A DNA stretch of 64,000 bases from contig CANMMP010000004.1 of the NCBI GenBank assembly GCA_947499125.1, positions 310,001 through 374,000 on the forward strand, read 5' to 3'. A program made the position numbers and the translations under genes. The notes under the pieces are model-generated. The model ran no database searches and was not told the origin of the DNA. It saw only the letters and a list, made by a program, of their open reading frames with translations. Positions within the stretch are counted from its first letter, which is position 1. Each line of letters opens with the position of its first letter. This document shows positions 18,828 through 28,538 of the stretch, piece by piece. The stretch is from an uncultured Pontibacter sp. (GTDB lineage Bacteria; Bacteroidota; Bacteroidia; Cytophagales; Hymenobacteraceae).

Positions 18828-19721
18828 TTACTTCTTCTTAAAACGATCAGCTACTATTAGCTCTTTGGTGCCATGTGTCCAGCTATAAAAGCCCTGGCCT
18901 GATTTAACACCTTTGTGTCCGGCTTGTACCATGTTTACTAACAGTGGGCAAGGAGCGTATTTCGGATTTCCGAAGCCATCGTGCAACACGTTAAGTATAG
19001 ACAGGCAAACATCAAGACCAATAAAGTCAGCTAACTGCAGCGGGCCCATTGGGTGCGCCATACCTAACTTCATGATCGTATCGATCTCTTCCACGCCGGC
19101 AACGCCCTCATATAAACTATAGATCGCTTCGTTTATCATCGGCATCAGGATGCGGTTCGCTACAAAGCCAGGGTAATCATTGCACTCAGTAGGTACTTTG
19201 CCCAGTTGCAACGACATATCCATTACCTGTTGCGTTACTTCATCTGATGTAGAGTAACCTCGTATGATCTCTACCAGCTTCATTACCGGAACCGGATTCA
19301 TAAAGTGCATACCTATTACTTTCTCAGGTCGGCCGGTAACCGAGGCTATTTTAGTAATAGAGATGGACGATGTGTTCGATGCAAGTATAGCTTCAGGCTT
19401 TGTAAAGCTATCCAGGTCGCGGAATATCTTAAGTTTCAGGTCTACGTTCTCAGTTGCAGCTTCTACAACAAGGTCAGCGTTCTTTACGCCTTCCTGCATA
19501 TTGGTATAAGTCGTGATGTTGCCTAAGGTCTGCTGCTTCTGCTCTTCGGTCAGGTTGCCTTTCGCTATTATGCGGTCCAGGTTCTTGGAGATAGTGGCCA
19601 AAGCTTTGTTCAGGGCCTCTTCCGAGATATCTACCAATGCTACATTAAAACCATTTTGCGCAAAAACGTGGGCTATGCCATTGCCCATAGTGCCTGAGCC
19701 AATAACTGCTATATTCTTCAT
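18828..19721 (-). CDS. 3-hydroxybutyryl-CoA dehydrogenase
   Basis: IAVIGSGTMGNGIAHVFAQNG, ASNTSSISIT, GMHFMNPVPVMKLVEII. Confidence 0.96.
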   Translation of the reverse strand: MKNIAVIGSGTMGNGIAHVFAQNGFNVALVDISEEALNKALATISKNLDRIIAKGNLTEEQKQQTLGNITTYTNMQEGVKNADLVVEAATENVDLKLKIFRDLDSFTKPEAILASNTSSISITKIASVTGRPEKVIGMHFMNPVPVMKLVEIIRGYSTSDEVTQQVMDMSLQLGKVPTECNDYPGFVANRILMPMINEAIYSLYEGVAGVEEIDTIMKLGMAHPMGPLQLADFIGLDVCLSILNVLHDGFGNPKYAPCPLLVNMVQAGHKGVKSGQGFYSWTHGTKELIVADRFKKK

Positions 19722-20143
19722 AGATGATATGTGGTCGTGAAATTCTGTTACACTACAAAGCTAAAAGAAATTACGTTAATCTTTGTTTGGTAAGTGTCTA
19801 ATCTTGGCATATTTCAATATCTGCTTTATAGCTGTATTTGCTTTCACTTTAATATTTCTTTTATAGTTTATCCTGAGCTGCTTAAAAGTAAGTCTTAAAA
19901 GTAGCTGGTGTAACCGTTGTGTAAACATCAAAATTATAAGTAGTTAGGCAGGCAGGGGAGAAGGCGCTTTTGATACATTTATAAACTTAAATATTTGCAT
20001 GAAGTATAAAAAAGTAGATTTTAATAAATCCTTTATAATATATATGCGTAAAAGCTTAAACAAAAAAGTACAACAACTACCAGGCACTGGTGTGTAGCCG
20101 TTAACTCTGGTAGTTATAACAAACAACATAAGACTCTTTAACT

Positions 20144-20296
20144 ATGGGAAATTTACTTTATATCATCGCCGTTGTGCTGATAATTTTCTGGCTGATCGGC
20201 TTTCTGGGATTCCCGGATGCTGTAGGTGGTATCATTCACGTACTACTTGTATTAGCCGTAATTGCCGTGTTACTCCGACTCATTCGGGGAGTTTAA
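20144..20296 (+). CDS. Lmo0937-type small membrane protein, copy 1
   Basis: MGNLLYIIAVVLIIFWLIGFLGFPDAVGGIIHVLLVLAVIAVLLRLIRGV*, below the ORF-track size cut-off. Confidence 0.9.
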   Translation: MGNLLYIIAVVLIIFWLIGFLGFPDAVGGIIHVLLVLAVIAVLLRLIRGV

Positions 20297-20363
20297 CCAT
20301 GTGTTAAAATTCACGTTAATATAGAAAAACACTACTTCTAACATTCATTAAACAATTAAAACT

Positions 20364-20513
20364 ATGGGAAATTTATTGTATATTATAGCTGTGGTCCTTG
20401 TGATCTTTTGGCTGATCGGTTTCTTAGGATTCCCTGATGCCGTAGGTGGTTTGATCCACATATTATTAGTAATTGCCGTTATCATGGTACTGCTACGCCT
20501 CATACGGGGTTAG
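20364..20513 (+). CDS. Lmo0937-type small membrane protein, copy 2
   Basis: MGNLLYIIAVVLVIFWLIGFLGFPDAVGGLIHILLVIAVIMVLLRLIRG*, tandem paralog of copy 1. Confidence 0.9.
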   Translation: MGNLLYIIAVVLVIFWLIGFLGFPDAVGGLIHILLVIAVIMVLLRLIRG

Positions 20514-20540
20514 CGTGATCCATTGATCTATACTTTTTAA

Positions 20541-20579
20541 ATACAAAAGGACAGCCCTGTAAGGCTGTCCTTTTGTATT
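20541..20579. terminator. Rho-independent terminator ATACAAAAGGACAGCC-ctgtaa-GGCTGTCCTTTTGTAT
   Basis: Long perfect stem with T-rich flank. Confidence 0.9.
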
Positions 20580-20601
20580 TTTATACTTTTAATTGCTGTG
20601 C

Positions 20602-21321
20602 TTAGCGCCTGAAAGGTAAGTTTATACCCGCTCTAATAACCGGGTTACTATAAGGGTTTACCTCGTCTTCGTTCACATTATACAGGAGCAGTAGATCGAA
20701 AGAAGCTTTTTCGCTGATGAACTGGCGATAACCGACACCTACCATTGGCAGCACCAGTGTTTTGCGATGTTTTTCGTAAGCTGTTTGCGTCGCATTTACC
20801 ATCAGGTATTGCCTGCTCATAAATTCTGCTTCGGCATGTGCCAGCAAAGCGCCTTCCCCGATCTGCACAACCTCTACCTGCGTAAACAGGCGTCCGCCAT
20901 AGTTATGCAATGAGTACTCGCCATCTTTTATAAAATGATATACCACGCCGGTGCCTACATTAAACTTAGGAGTAACTCTGTAACCTATAATGGGTAGCAA
21001 CGAGATGTTGGTATAAGAGCCAAACTGTAAACCAAAGCTGCCGCCAAAGTATAAACGGTCTATCAGTTCAGGTATTTCTTCCTCTTCTTTTATAGCAACA
21101 GGCTCCTGGGGGTGCTCCTGTATAGTTGGTTGCGGCTTAGGCTGTGGCTTAGGTGGCGTATAAACCGGCTGCTGACCCGGAGGGCCGGTTGGCAACGATG
21201 GTTTACGCTTTACCGTGTCGGGCTCTACCTGCGCTACTGCTACCAGGCTGGCGAATATAAAAAAGCAAAGTGCCACAAGGCACTTTGCAAGAACAGGAAG
21301 TTGAAATGATCTGGCTACCAT
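20602..21321 (-). CDS. Secreted/outer-membrane beta-barrel-like protein with Pro-rich linker
   Basis: Signal peptide, PPKPQPKPQPTIQEHPQEP linker, barrel-like LYFGGSFGLQFGSYTNISLLPIIGYRVTPKFNVGTGVVYHF. Confidence 0.7.
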   Translation of the reverse strand: MVARSFQLPVLAKCLVALCFFIFASLVAVAQVEPDTVKRKPSLPTGPPGQQPVYTPPKPQPKPQPTIQEHPQEPVAIKEEEEIPELIDRLYFGGSFGLQFGSYTNISLLPIIGYRVTPKFNVGTGVVYHFIKDGEYSLHNYGGRLFTQVEVVQIGEGALLAHAEAEFMSRQYLMVNATQTAYEKHRKTLVLPMVGVGYRQFISEKASFDLLLLYNVNEDEVNPYSNPVIRAGINLPFRR

Positions 21322-21327
21322 TTATAG

Positions 21328-22953
21328 TTACACAGTTGCTTTTTCGTACATTTTTTTACGCAGCTCACGGATATTGTCATCCTGCAGATATTCTTCGTAA
21401 GTCATGCGTTTATCGATCATGCCGTTTGGCGTAAGCTCTATAATACGGTTAGCGATGGTATCCACGAACTGTAAGTCATGAGACGAGAACAGGATGGTAC
21501 CATCAAAATCGCGGAGCGAGTTGTTAAGCGCTGTGATCGATTCCAGGTCAAGGTGGTTCGTTGGCTCATCAAAAACCAATACGTTACCCGACTGCAGCAT
21601 CATACGCGAAAACATACAACGCACTTTTTCGCCACCCGATAAAACGTTAGCCTTTTTAAGCGATTCCTCGCCTGAGAAAAGCATACGACCCAGGAAACCA
21701 CGAATAAAGCTCTCATCTTTTTCTACAGAGTACTGGCGCAACCAGTCTACCAGGTTCAGGTCAGTATCGAAGAACTCCTGGTTATCTTTCGGGAAGAAAG
21801 AGGCAGTTATAGTTGTACCCCACTTGAACTCACCCGAATCAGCTTTCTCTTCGTTAAATAATATCTTAAAGAAAGATGAAGCGGCAATATCGTTACGGCC
21901 TATCACTGCGATCTTATCGCCTTTATCAACCATAAAATCTACGCCTGTAAATATCGGCTGGCCATCTACATATTTGCTCAGGTTCTCAACGTGCAGTATC
22001 TGGTTTCCGGCTTCGCGCTCCGGTTTAAAAGCAATGTATGGGTACTTACGCGACGATGGCTGAATATCATCAACAGTAAGTTTTTCAAGCAATTTAGCGC
22101 GCGATGTTGCCTGCTTCGATTTGGATGCGTTGGCGCTGAAGCGACGAATAAATTCTTCGAGTTCTTTACGCTTATCTTCTGTCTTCTTGTTCGCATCAGA
22201 GCGCTGCTTCACAGCAAGCTGGCTCGACTCGTACCAGAAGCTATAGTTACCGGCATACATCTTTATCTTACCAAAGTCGATGTCGGCTACGTGCGTACAC
22301 ACGGCATCCAGGAAGTGGCGGTCGTGCGATACAACTATAACCGTGTTCTGGAAGTTGTCGAGGAAGTTCTCCAGCCACATAATGGATTCAGCATCAAGGT
22401 GGTTGGTAGGTTCGTCCAGCAATAGGATATCAGGGTTACCGAACAGGGCCTGCGCTAATAAAACGCGTACTTTCTCGCTACCGCTCAGATCTTTCATCTG
22501 GGCGTAATGCAGGTTTTCAGTAATTCCCAGTCCGCTCAGGAGCTCGGCTGCTTCGTATTCGGCATTCCAGCCTTCCATGTCGGCAAAGTCGCCTTCCAGC
22601 TCAGCGGCACGCAAACCATCTTCTTCCGAGAAATCGGGCTTAGCATAGATCGCGTCTTTTTCCTGCATAATATCAAACAGGCGCTTGTGGCCCATTATAA
22701 CAGTCTGCAATACCTGGTATTCGTCGTATTCGAAATGGTTCTGCTTTAATACAGCAAGCCTGGCCTTCGGTGGAATTTCCACAGTACCGGTATTGGCCTC
22801 AATTTCACCGGATAATATTTTAAGGAATGTTGATTTACCGGCACCGTTCGCGCCAATAAGGCCATAGCAGTTGCCGGGTACAAATTTTATAGTTACATCT
22901 TCAAATAATGTGCGCTTGCCGTAGCGCAAGCTTACATTGTTAGTACTGATCAT
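21328..22953 (-). CDS. ABC-F family ATP-binding protein
   Basis: Two ABC domains, LLLDEPTNHLDAESIMWLE and LVFDEPTNHLDLESITALN. Confidence 0.96.
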   Translation of the reverse strand: MISTNNVSLRYGKRTLFEDVTIKFVPGNCYGLIGANGAGKSTFLKILSGEIEANTGTVEIPPKARLAVLKQNHFEYDEYQVLQTVIMGHKRLFDIMQEKDAIYAKPDFSEEDGLRAAELEGDFADMEGWNAEYEAAELLSGLGITENLHYAQMKDLSGSEKVRVLLAQALFGNPDILLLDEPTNHLDAESIMWLENFLDNFQNTVIVVSHDRHFLDAVCTHVADIDFGKIKMYAGNYSFWYESSQLAVKQRSDANKKTEDKRKELEEFIRRFSANASKSKQATSRAKLLEKLTVDDIQPSSRKYPYIAFKPEREAGNQILHVENLSKYVDGQPIFTGVDFMVDKGDKIAVIGRNDIAASSFFKILFNEEKADSGEFKWGTTITASFFPKDNQEFFDTDLNLVDWLRQYSVEKDESFIRGFLGRMLFSGEESLKKANVLSGGEKVRCMFSRMMLQSGNVLVFDEPTNHLDLESITALNNSLRDFDGTILFSSHDLQFVDTIANRIIELTPNGMIDKRMTYEEYLQDDNIRELRKKMYEKATV

Positions 22954-23176
22954 GTGCTTGATTTAGAGAATTAATAAAGATTCCTGGTACAAAACTACGA
23001 AATAAAAATATGGAAAGTGAATATGCAGTAAACGTCTGATGTCGGGTATTTATAGTTTGCGTATAAGGGCTTTAAAACCAACAATTTAACAGATTGTATT
23101 CAAAAAATTATGCTGCAAATCACAACGCCACGCTTCATTCCATAGTATATATTTTAAATAATATACAATACCCTGC

Positions 23177-23230
23177 GCTTTACGTATAAGCCGAGCAAAC
23201 AGGGGCTCGTACTATAACTAAACGTAAAGC
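23177..23230. promoter_or_regulatory. Nested inverted repeat (GCTTTACGT...ACGTAAAGC enclosing CGAGC...GCTCG) in intergenic region
   Basis: Two concentric perfect dyads, about 50 bp upstream of the 23282 ATG. Confidence 0.55.
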
Positions 23231-23281
23231 TAAACTGTTCATTTATAAAAGATTAATAGATAAAACAATAATATAACACAT

Positions 23282-23749
23282 ATGGCAACCACAAAAGTTA
23301 GTTACCAAAACATAGCTGTAAAATATGGCATCTTTGTAGGCATAGCGCACATCCTGTTCTTCCTGCTGATGGGACTACTTGGCCTGCTCGATGTGATAGA
23401 GCTTTCCTTTATAAGTGCGATCTTTCTTATAATTGGTATTTTAGTTGCCATCTCCAAGTATAAAAGCATGCATGGCTCTGTGGGTTACTTTTCGGGGCTT
23501 GGCATTGGTGCCACTACGGGCGTGGTTTCTTCGGCGCTGCTGGCTGTATTCCTGATGATCTACCTTAACCTGTTTGATGAAACATATTTAAATAACCTGC
23601 AGGCAAGCGCACTGTTCCCGGACGGCCTTTCTAAACTTTGGCTGTTTATACTTACCATTGTCTACGGTACCATTCCGGGGTTCTTTATAGGCTTTATTGC
23701 CATGCAATGGTTTAAACGTGCCGACCATTCGATGCCGGAGCGTGTATAA
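23282..23749 (+). CDS. DUF4199-like membrane protein, copy 1
   Basis: Four TM pattern; KYGIFVGIAHILFFLLMGLLGL ... GFFIGFIAMQWFKRADHSMPE. Confidence 0.75.
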   Translation: MATTKVSYQNIAVKYGIFVGIAHILFFLLMGLLGLLDVIELSFISAIFLIIGILVAISKYKSMHGSVGYFSGLGIGATTGVVSSALLAVFLMIYLNLFDETYLNNLQASALFPDGLSKLWLFILTIVYGTIPGFFIGFIAMQWFKRADHSMPERV

Positions 23750-23791
23750 CCCGGCGTTACCAGCTTACTTAAACACATAAACCCTTATACT

Positions 23792-24250
23792 ATGGAAAAG
23801 ATAGGCCTGAAGTATGGCTTGTTCACGGCTATCGGCCTGATCGCGTATTTCCTGCTCATGACCCTGATCGGGATGGCGCATATTGTAGAGCTCCGTTTCC
23901 TGAATGCCCTCATCATGACGGTAGGAATTATTGTGGCGCTTCGGGCGCACAGGCGGTCTAAACGAGGCGACATTGGTTATTTAAGTGGATTGGGAACGGC
24001 ATTTTTAACTTCGTTGGTTGCCACGCTGCTGTTCGCAACTTTTATGCTGGTGTATATTAAAACCTTTGACGAGAACCTGCTTAAAGTGCTGACTGACAAC
24101 AGGCTGGTAGGAGAGCGGGTTGCCAGCACACCCGGGCTTGTAATTTTTATGGTGCTGATGCTGGAGGGTGTAATTTCGGGCGCTATGATCGGGTTTATTG
24201 CCATGCAGTTCTTTAAGCGACCTGATCACACGGTACCAAACAGCCCCTGA
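23792..24250 (+). CDS. DUF4199-like membrane protein, copy 2
   Basis: KYGLFTAIGLIAYFLLMTLIGM ... AMIGFIAMQFFKRPDHTVPN, paralog of 23282 gene. Confidence 0.75.
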   Translation: MEKIGLKYGLFTAIGLIAYFLLMTLIGMAHIVELRFLNALIMTVGIIVALRAHRRSKRGDIGYLSGLGTAFLTSLVATLLFATFMLVYIKTFDENLLKVLTDNRLVGERVASTPGLVIFMVLMLEGVISGAMIGFIAMQFFKRPDHTVPNSP

Positions 24251-24268
24251 GCAGAATCTTAAAATATA

Positions 24269-24319
24269 ATATAACAGAAAGGCCGCAGGGAGTTAATTCC
24301 TGCGGCCTTTCTGTTATAT
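24269..24319. terminator. Bidirectional terminator with 21-bp perfect stem ATATAACAGAAAGGCCGCAGG / CCTGCGGCCTTTCTGTTATAT
   Basis: Lies between convergent genes. Confidence 0.92.
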
Positions 24320-24331
24320 GATTTGTGATAC

Positions 24332-24562
24332 TTATTTTACCATATGGTCGGGTCTCTGAATGATCTGTACTACTATTTCGTGAAGGTCGCCTTCTTTATC
24401 CTTTAATCGGAAAGTTAGCTGTGGGTTGTCTATGTTGTGTTCTGCTTTAATATCAACTACCTGGGCCTGGTCTATCCTTGATTCCAGATGGGGGCTCAGA
24501 TCATGAAAAGCCTTCGCAAAATCAACTTCTAAGTTACTTGGGTTATAGTGTTGCGTTCTCAT
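24332..24562 (-). CDS. Hypothetical small protein (76 aa)
   Basis: ORF track; bounded by terminator. Confidence 0.65.
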   Translation of the reverse strand: MRTQHYNPSNLEVDFAKAFHDLSPHLESRIDQAQVVDIKAEHNIDNPQLTFRLKDKEGDLHEIVVQIIQRPDHMVK

Positions 24563-24877
24563 AAAATCTGGTCATTTTGCTAACCTTGATGCCACTTAAT
24601 GGCTGGCGCTTGTTAAAATGCTAAACTTGGTCTTATGTTACCTTATACCCCTTTAAGTAGGCTATGTTACCATAATTGTGTTTTATATATAATATTCTTT
24701 ATATAATGTTGATGCGTTTTGAAATAATCATATTTATAGGTTAGTGCTCAGAATTTTACGACGCTGATTAAATATTAAAAATATACTAAAAATAGCCTAA
24801 CCTGATTTAGATTTCTCCGTTGAAGTACAATGTAACACAACCTGTAGTTTGCAGGTGCATATTTTAGCTTTAACCCT

Positions 24878-25249
24878 ATGAAATCCCTTTTATTTATACT
24901 TGCCTTTTTATTAACTACAACTGCTGGTTTTTCGCAGCGCATTACCAGAGGCGACGATGGCCTGGATAAGAAAGTATTGTCGGTAGAAGTGAGTGGTCCT
25001 GAATTGCTGACCCTGGAAATGGTAAAAGAACTGCAGCTTACCGAGCCGCAGCAACAGGAAGTAAAAGCCTTAAACGAACAGCGCTACCTGCAACTACAGC
25101 AAACCGCACAAGCTACTGAACTTCAGAAGATACACTTACAGAACGATAAAGCGCTGACGCGTATACTTACCTCAGAGCAGTTCCGAAGATTTATGGAGCT
25201 GGAAGGCAGGCAACATGCCACCCACCTGAGCGAACTGGACAACAATTAA
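24878..25249 (+). CDS. Secreted hypothetical protein (helical, Spy/P-pilus-assembly-like)
   Basis: Signal peptide LLTTTAGFSQR; LQLTEPQQQEVKALNEQRYLQLQQ. Confidence 0.7.
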   Translation: MKSLLFILAFLLTTTAGFSQRITRGDDGLDKKVLSVEVSGPELLTLEMVKELQLTEPQQQEVKALNEQRYLQLQQTAQATELQKIHLQNDKALTRILTSEQFRRFMELEGRQHATHLSELDNN

Positions 25250-25274
25250 ATTTTAGAAAATAGATAAGAAAAGC

Positions 25275-25298
25275 AAAGCCCGGGATTACTCGGGCTTT
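25275..25298. terminator. Hairpin AAAGCCCG-ggattact-CGGGCTTT
   Basis: 8-bp stem with A/T flanks between convergent genes. Confidence 0.75.
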
Positions 25299-25687
25299 GT
25301 TATTTTATCAGGCTGATAATAATTGACCGACGATACTTTGCCAAGTGAATTGATGCGAACTTCCACGCGGTTAGCATCCGATAGTTCGGCTTTGTTCTGG
25401 CATTGATCGCCTGGCTCGATATAATAGTAATAAATACGCTCGCTGCGTTTCAGCAGGTTCTCTTTATCAGGTTTGCCAAGCACGCTGCGCACAAGGTATT
25501 CTTTTTTCCCGATCATGTCTTTCCTGAATTTCTCGAAAGCTGGTACAAGGTCGGTTCTTTTGGCTTCGCAGCCGTTCTTATCGGCTTTCCAGGTGTCGCT
25601 GTCGAAGTCGCGCATACTTTCGGGGGTGGTGCAGGCGGCAAGCAGCAAAAGTATAAACAGGGCAAATATGGAGTTCAGATGTTTCAT
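25286..25687 (-). CDS. Lipoprotein of unknown function (133 aa)
   Basis: LLLLAACTTPES lipobox. Confidence 0.7.
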   Translation of the reverse strand: MKHLNSIFALFILLLLAACTTPESMRDFDSDTWKADKNGCEAKRTDLVPAFEKFRKDMIGKKEYLVRSVLGKPDKENLLKRSERIYYYYIEPGDQCQNKAELSDANRVEVRINSLGKVSSVNYYQPDKITKPE

Positions 25688-25923
25688 GCTGCAAAGTAAA
25701 GTATAAAATGGAAATAAGGCAGCAAATTAAGTTGTAAGTATACTTTAAAGAATTAAGTTTAATAATATACTTTTAATCATGTGGTTATCGTTTGTAACTA
25801 TACAGAATTTGCTTAAATTTTGAACAGCGTTTTAGAAGGAGTATATAGTAGCAATGGAACAATTAAGGCCTTTTTTACTGTTACAATCTGAATCCGCGAA
25901 TAAAAACACAACCTGAAAGACCT

Positions 25924-26724
25924 ATGTTGAGAACAGCTATCCTTCTACTAACCTTAAGCCTTCTGTCATTCCGTACACCGGTTTCGCCTACTATTGCAGG
26001 TGAGAACCTATCTGCTAAAGCCCATCTGACAGCGCTTAGCGGCATGACATTCGAGCAAAAACAATTAGCTTTTACAGAACATGTTACCCAAATATACCAG
26101 GAACTAAGCCTTAAAAACCAGGGCCTCGCGCTACCGGTATTCCAGAAAGCGTTTGTTGGTTTACTTAACCTGAAAGAACAAGGCCTGGTGCCAGCTTCAA
26201 AATCTATACTTACTGTTGTTGATTTCACTAAATCGAGCAACAAGAAGCGTATGTGGGTGATCGACCTGGCATCTAAAAAAGTACTTATGAATACGCTGGT
26301 GGCTCATGGCCGCAATACCGGCAATGTTAAAGCAGAAAAATTCTCGAATACACCAAACTCTTTCATGAGCAGCATGGGCTTTTATGTTACCAGCCATACT
26401 TATTATGGTAAGCATGGCCTGTCGCTTCGCCTGAAGGGAATGGACGAGGGCTTTAACTCGAACGCAATGGAACGCGCTATTGTAGTACATGGTGCCGACT
26501 ATGCAACCGACGACTTTATAAAGCAATATGGCCGCCTTGGCCGCAGCCTGGGTTGCCCGGCCGTTCCAACAGAGATCTCTAAAGAACTGATCGAAACTAT
26601 AAAAGACGAAACCGTACTTTATGTACACAGCAACGATGCTTCTTATACTTCGGATTACCTGAACATGAAGCCTGTTGTAGAAAACTTTGCAACTGAACTG
26701 ACTGACATGACCGTTAGTATCTAA
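25924..26724 (+). CDS. Murein L,D-transpeptidase catalytic domain family protein
   Basis: VVDFTKSSNKKRMWVIDLASKKVLMNTLVAHGRNTG, GLSLRLKGMDEGFNSNAMERAIVVHGADYA, GRSLGCPAVP. Confidence 0.92.
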   Translation: MLRTAILLLTLSLLSFRTPVSPTIAGENLSAKAHLTALSGMTFEQKQLAFTEHVTQIYQELSLKNQGLALPVFQKAFVGLLNLKEQGLVPASKSILTVVDFTKSSNKKRMWVIDLASKKVLMNTLVAHGRNTGNVKAEKFSNTPNSFMSSMGFYVTSHTYYGKHGLSLRLKGMDEGFNSNAMERAIVVHGADYATDDFIKQYGRLGRSLGCPAVPTEISKELIETIKDETVLYVHSNDASYTSDYLNMKPVVENFATELTDMTVSI

Positions 26725-26741
26725 GTAGAAATATTTAAAAG

Positions 26742-26781
26742 CAAAAGCCCCTGCTATACTTACATAGCAGGGGCTTTTGCT
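26742..26781. terminator. Terminator AAAAGCCCCTGCTATactTACATAGCAGGGGCTTTT; loop region contains TATACTT
   Basis: Long stem with flanking A/T tracts between convergent genes. Confidence 0.85.
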
Positions 26782-26799
26782 TTTTAGATCCTTATAGCT

Positions 26800-26997
26800 T
26801 TAGGTTTGGTCTTTGGTAGTTTTAACCAGGCTGATACCCGAAAAAAAGAATATCAGACCGATCACGAATGGCACAGCAGCAGTAAACTGACCTACAGCAA
26901 TACCATCGCCACCCATCAGGAAGGCATATGCTCCCCAAATGATGCCTATGATACCTAATATCGTGAGCAAGGCACCAAATGTCCTTTTCATATTCAT
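26800..26997 (-). CDS. Small membrane protein (65 aa)
   Basis: Two TM helices with Gly/Ile pattern. Confidence 0.75.
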   Translation of the reverse strand: MNMKRTFGALLTILGIIGIIWGAYAFLMGGDGIAVGQFTAAVPFVIGLIFFFSGISLVKTTKDQT

Positions 26998-27261
26998 AAT
27001 TCTATTGTTTTAGGTTTACCATCTGCCTGTCAGGGCAGTAATGTATAGGTAATACGATAAGCAAATAAATAAGTATAGCATTTTAACCATGAATTTATAC
27101 TTCCGTACAGGCTAAACACGATAGGTGGCGTAACATAAAATCTTTATAAAGTAAGCTGCAAGCCCATTATGGGCGTATAAAAGGCAAGCCTTCCCTGGGT
27201 TATAGGTATAGTTAGGCAAGGCAGCTAATTGAATATTTAAAGGTTTTATAAACATAACAGC

Positions 27262-28071
27262 ATGAGAGGTTTAATAAAGTTTATTATTGCCATACTTATC
27301 GCGGCGGTGTCGTTGGTGACCTATTGGTGTAATACCGAACAAAACGAATTTACCGGCGAAGAGCAGCACGTAGACATGACCGTGGAACAGGAAATTGCTC
27401 TTGGTTTGCAGGCAGCCCCCGAAATGGCATCGCAATATGGTGGCCTGCACCCCGACCAGGAGGCCGCCGCACGCATAAAGGAGATAGGGCAGCAACTTGT
27501 GCAAAGCACCGATGTATCAGGCACACCTTACCAGTTCGATTTCCATTTACTTGCCGATGAGCAGACGGTAAATGCTTTTGCTTTGCCGGGCGGGCAAATA
27601 TTTATAACAGCCGGTTTACTGCGCAGGCTCAGCACCGAAGGACAGGTAGCCGGCGTGTTAGGTCACGAAATAGGCCATGTGGTAGCCCGCCATTCTGCGG
27701 AGCAGTTAGCAAAAGCCAAGTTAACGCAGGGACTATCAGGTGCAGCAGCTATTGCTACTTACGACCCCGACAACCCTGCCAGCCGTACAGGTGCCATTGC
27801 TGCGGCCATGGTTGGTAAGCTTTTGAATATGCGCTATGGCCGCGAAGATGAACTGGAGTCGGATAGGCTGGCGGTGCGCTTAACAGGCCAGACAGGCTAC
27901 GACCCGCGGGCTATGATAGAGGTGATGCGCATATTGGGAGAAGCCAGCGGAGGAGCCAGCGGCCCGGAATTTACACAGACACACCCTAACCCGGGTAACC
28001 GAATTGCAGAGATAGAGCAGGCCATTCAAGAAGAATATCCGAATGGTTTACCAGTTGGTTTACTGCCTTAA
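27262..28071 (+). CDS. M48 family metallopeptidase (Oma1/BepA-like)
   Basis: VLGHEIGHVVARHSAEQ (HExxH), ESDRLAVRL, THPNPGNRIAEI. Confidence 0.95.
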   Translation: MRGLIKFIIAILIAAVSLVTYWCNTEQNEFTGEEQHVDMTVEQEIALGLQAAPEMASQYGGLHPDQEAAARIKEIGQQLVQSTDVSGTPYQFDFHLLADEQTVNAFALPGGQIFITAGLLRRLSTEGQVAGVLGHEIGHVVARHSAEQLAKAKLTQGLSGAAAIATYDPDNPASRTGAIAAAMVGKLLNMRYGREDELESDRLAVRLTGQTGYDPRAMIEVMRILGEASGGASGPEFTQTHPNPGNRIAEIEQAIQEEYPNGLPVGLLP

Positions 28072-28206
28072 AGTATAAAATATATAGGCTGTGCTAAAAC
28101 CTTGTATAAAAGTAAAAGTATAAACTATGCATATACACTTCAGAACACAGGTATACCTGTGGGCACATCTGCACTTTAAAACAAACTTAATTTTAAGCTA
28201 TTCATA

Positions 28207-28410
28207 ATGGCAACTAAAAACGACAATCAGAAAAACTCTCCTAAAGGTTCGTCCTCATCGTCAGCCTCAGGAAAGACAAATGCTGCAAAATCAACTACCT
28301 CTAAAGCAACAGGAAGCGGTAGCAGTGGCAGCAGCAGCTCGTCGGGCTCATCTTCCAGATCAGGTTCATCTGGCTCACCAGGTTCATCTGGTTCAAAGTC
28401 CGGCAAATAG
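28207..28410 (+). CDS. Low-complexity Ser/Gly-rich small protein (67 aa)
   Basis: MATKNDNQKNSPKG followed by S/G repeats. Confidence 0.55.
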   Translation: MATKNDNQKNSPKGSSSSSASGKTNAAKSTTSKATGSGSSGSSSSSGSSSRSGSSGSPGSSGSKSGK

Positions 28411-28538
28411 CGCGTATACTTAAGTTACTTAAATGTAATTTACAGGAAAACCAGCCTCAGGAGGTTGGTTTTTTTGTGCTCATCAAAAACAAAACGATTT
28501 GCGTATGAGATGTACGTGAATTGCAAATTATACTTATT

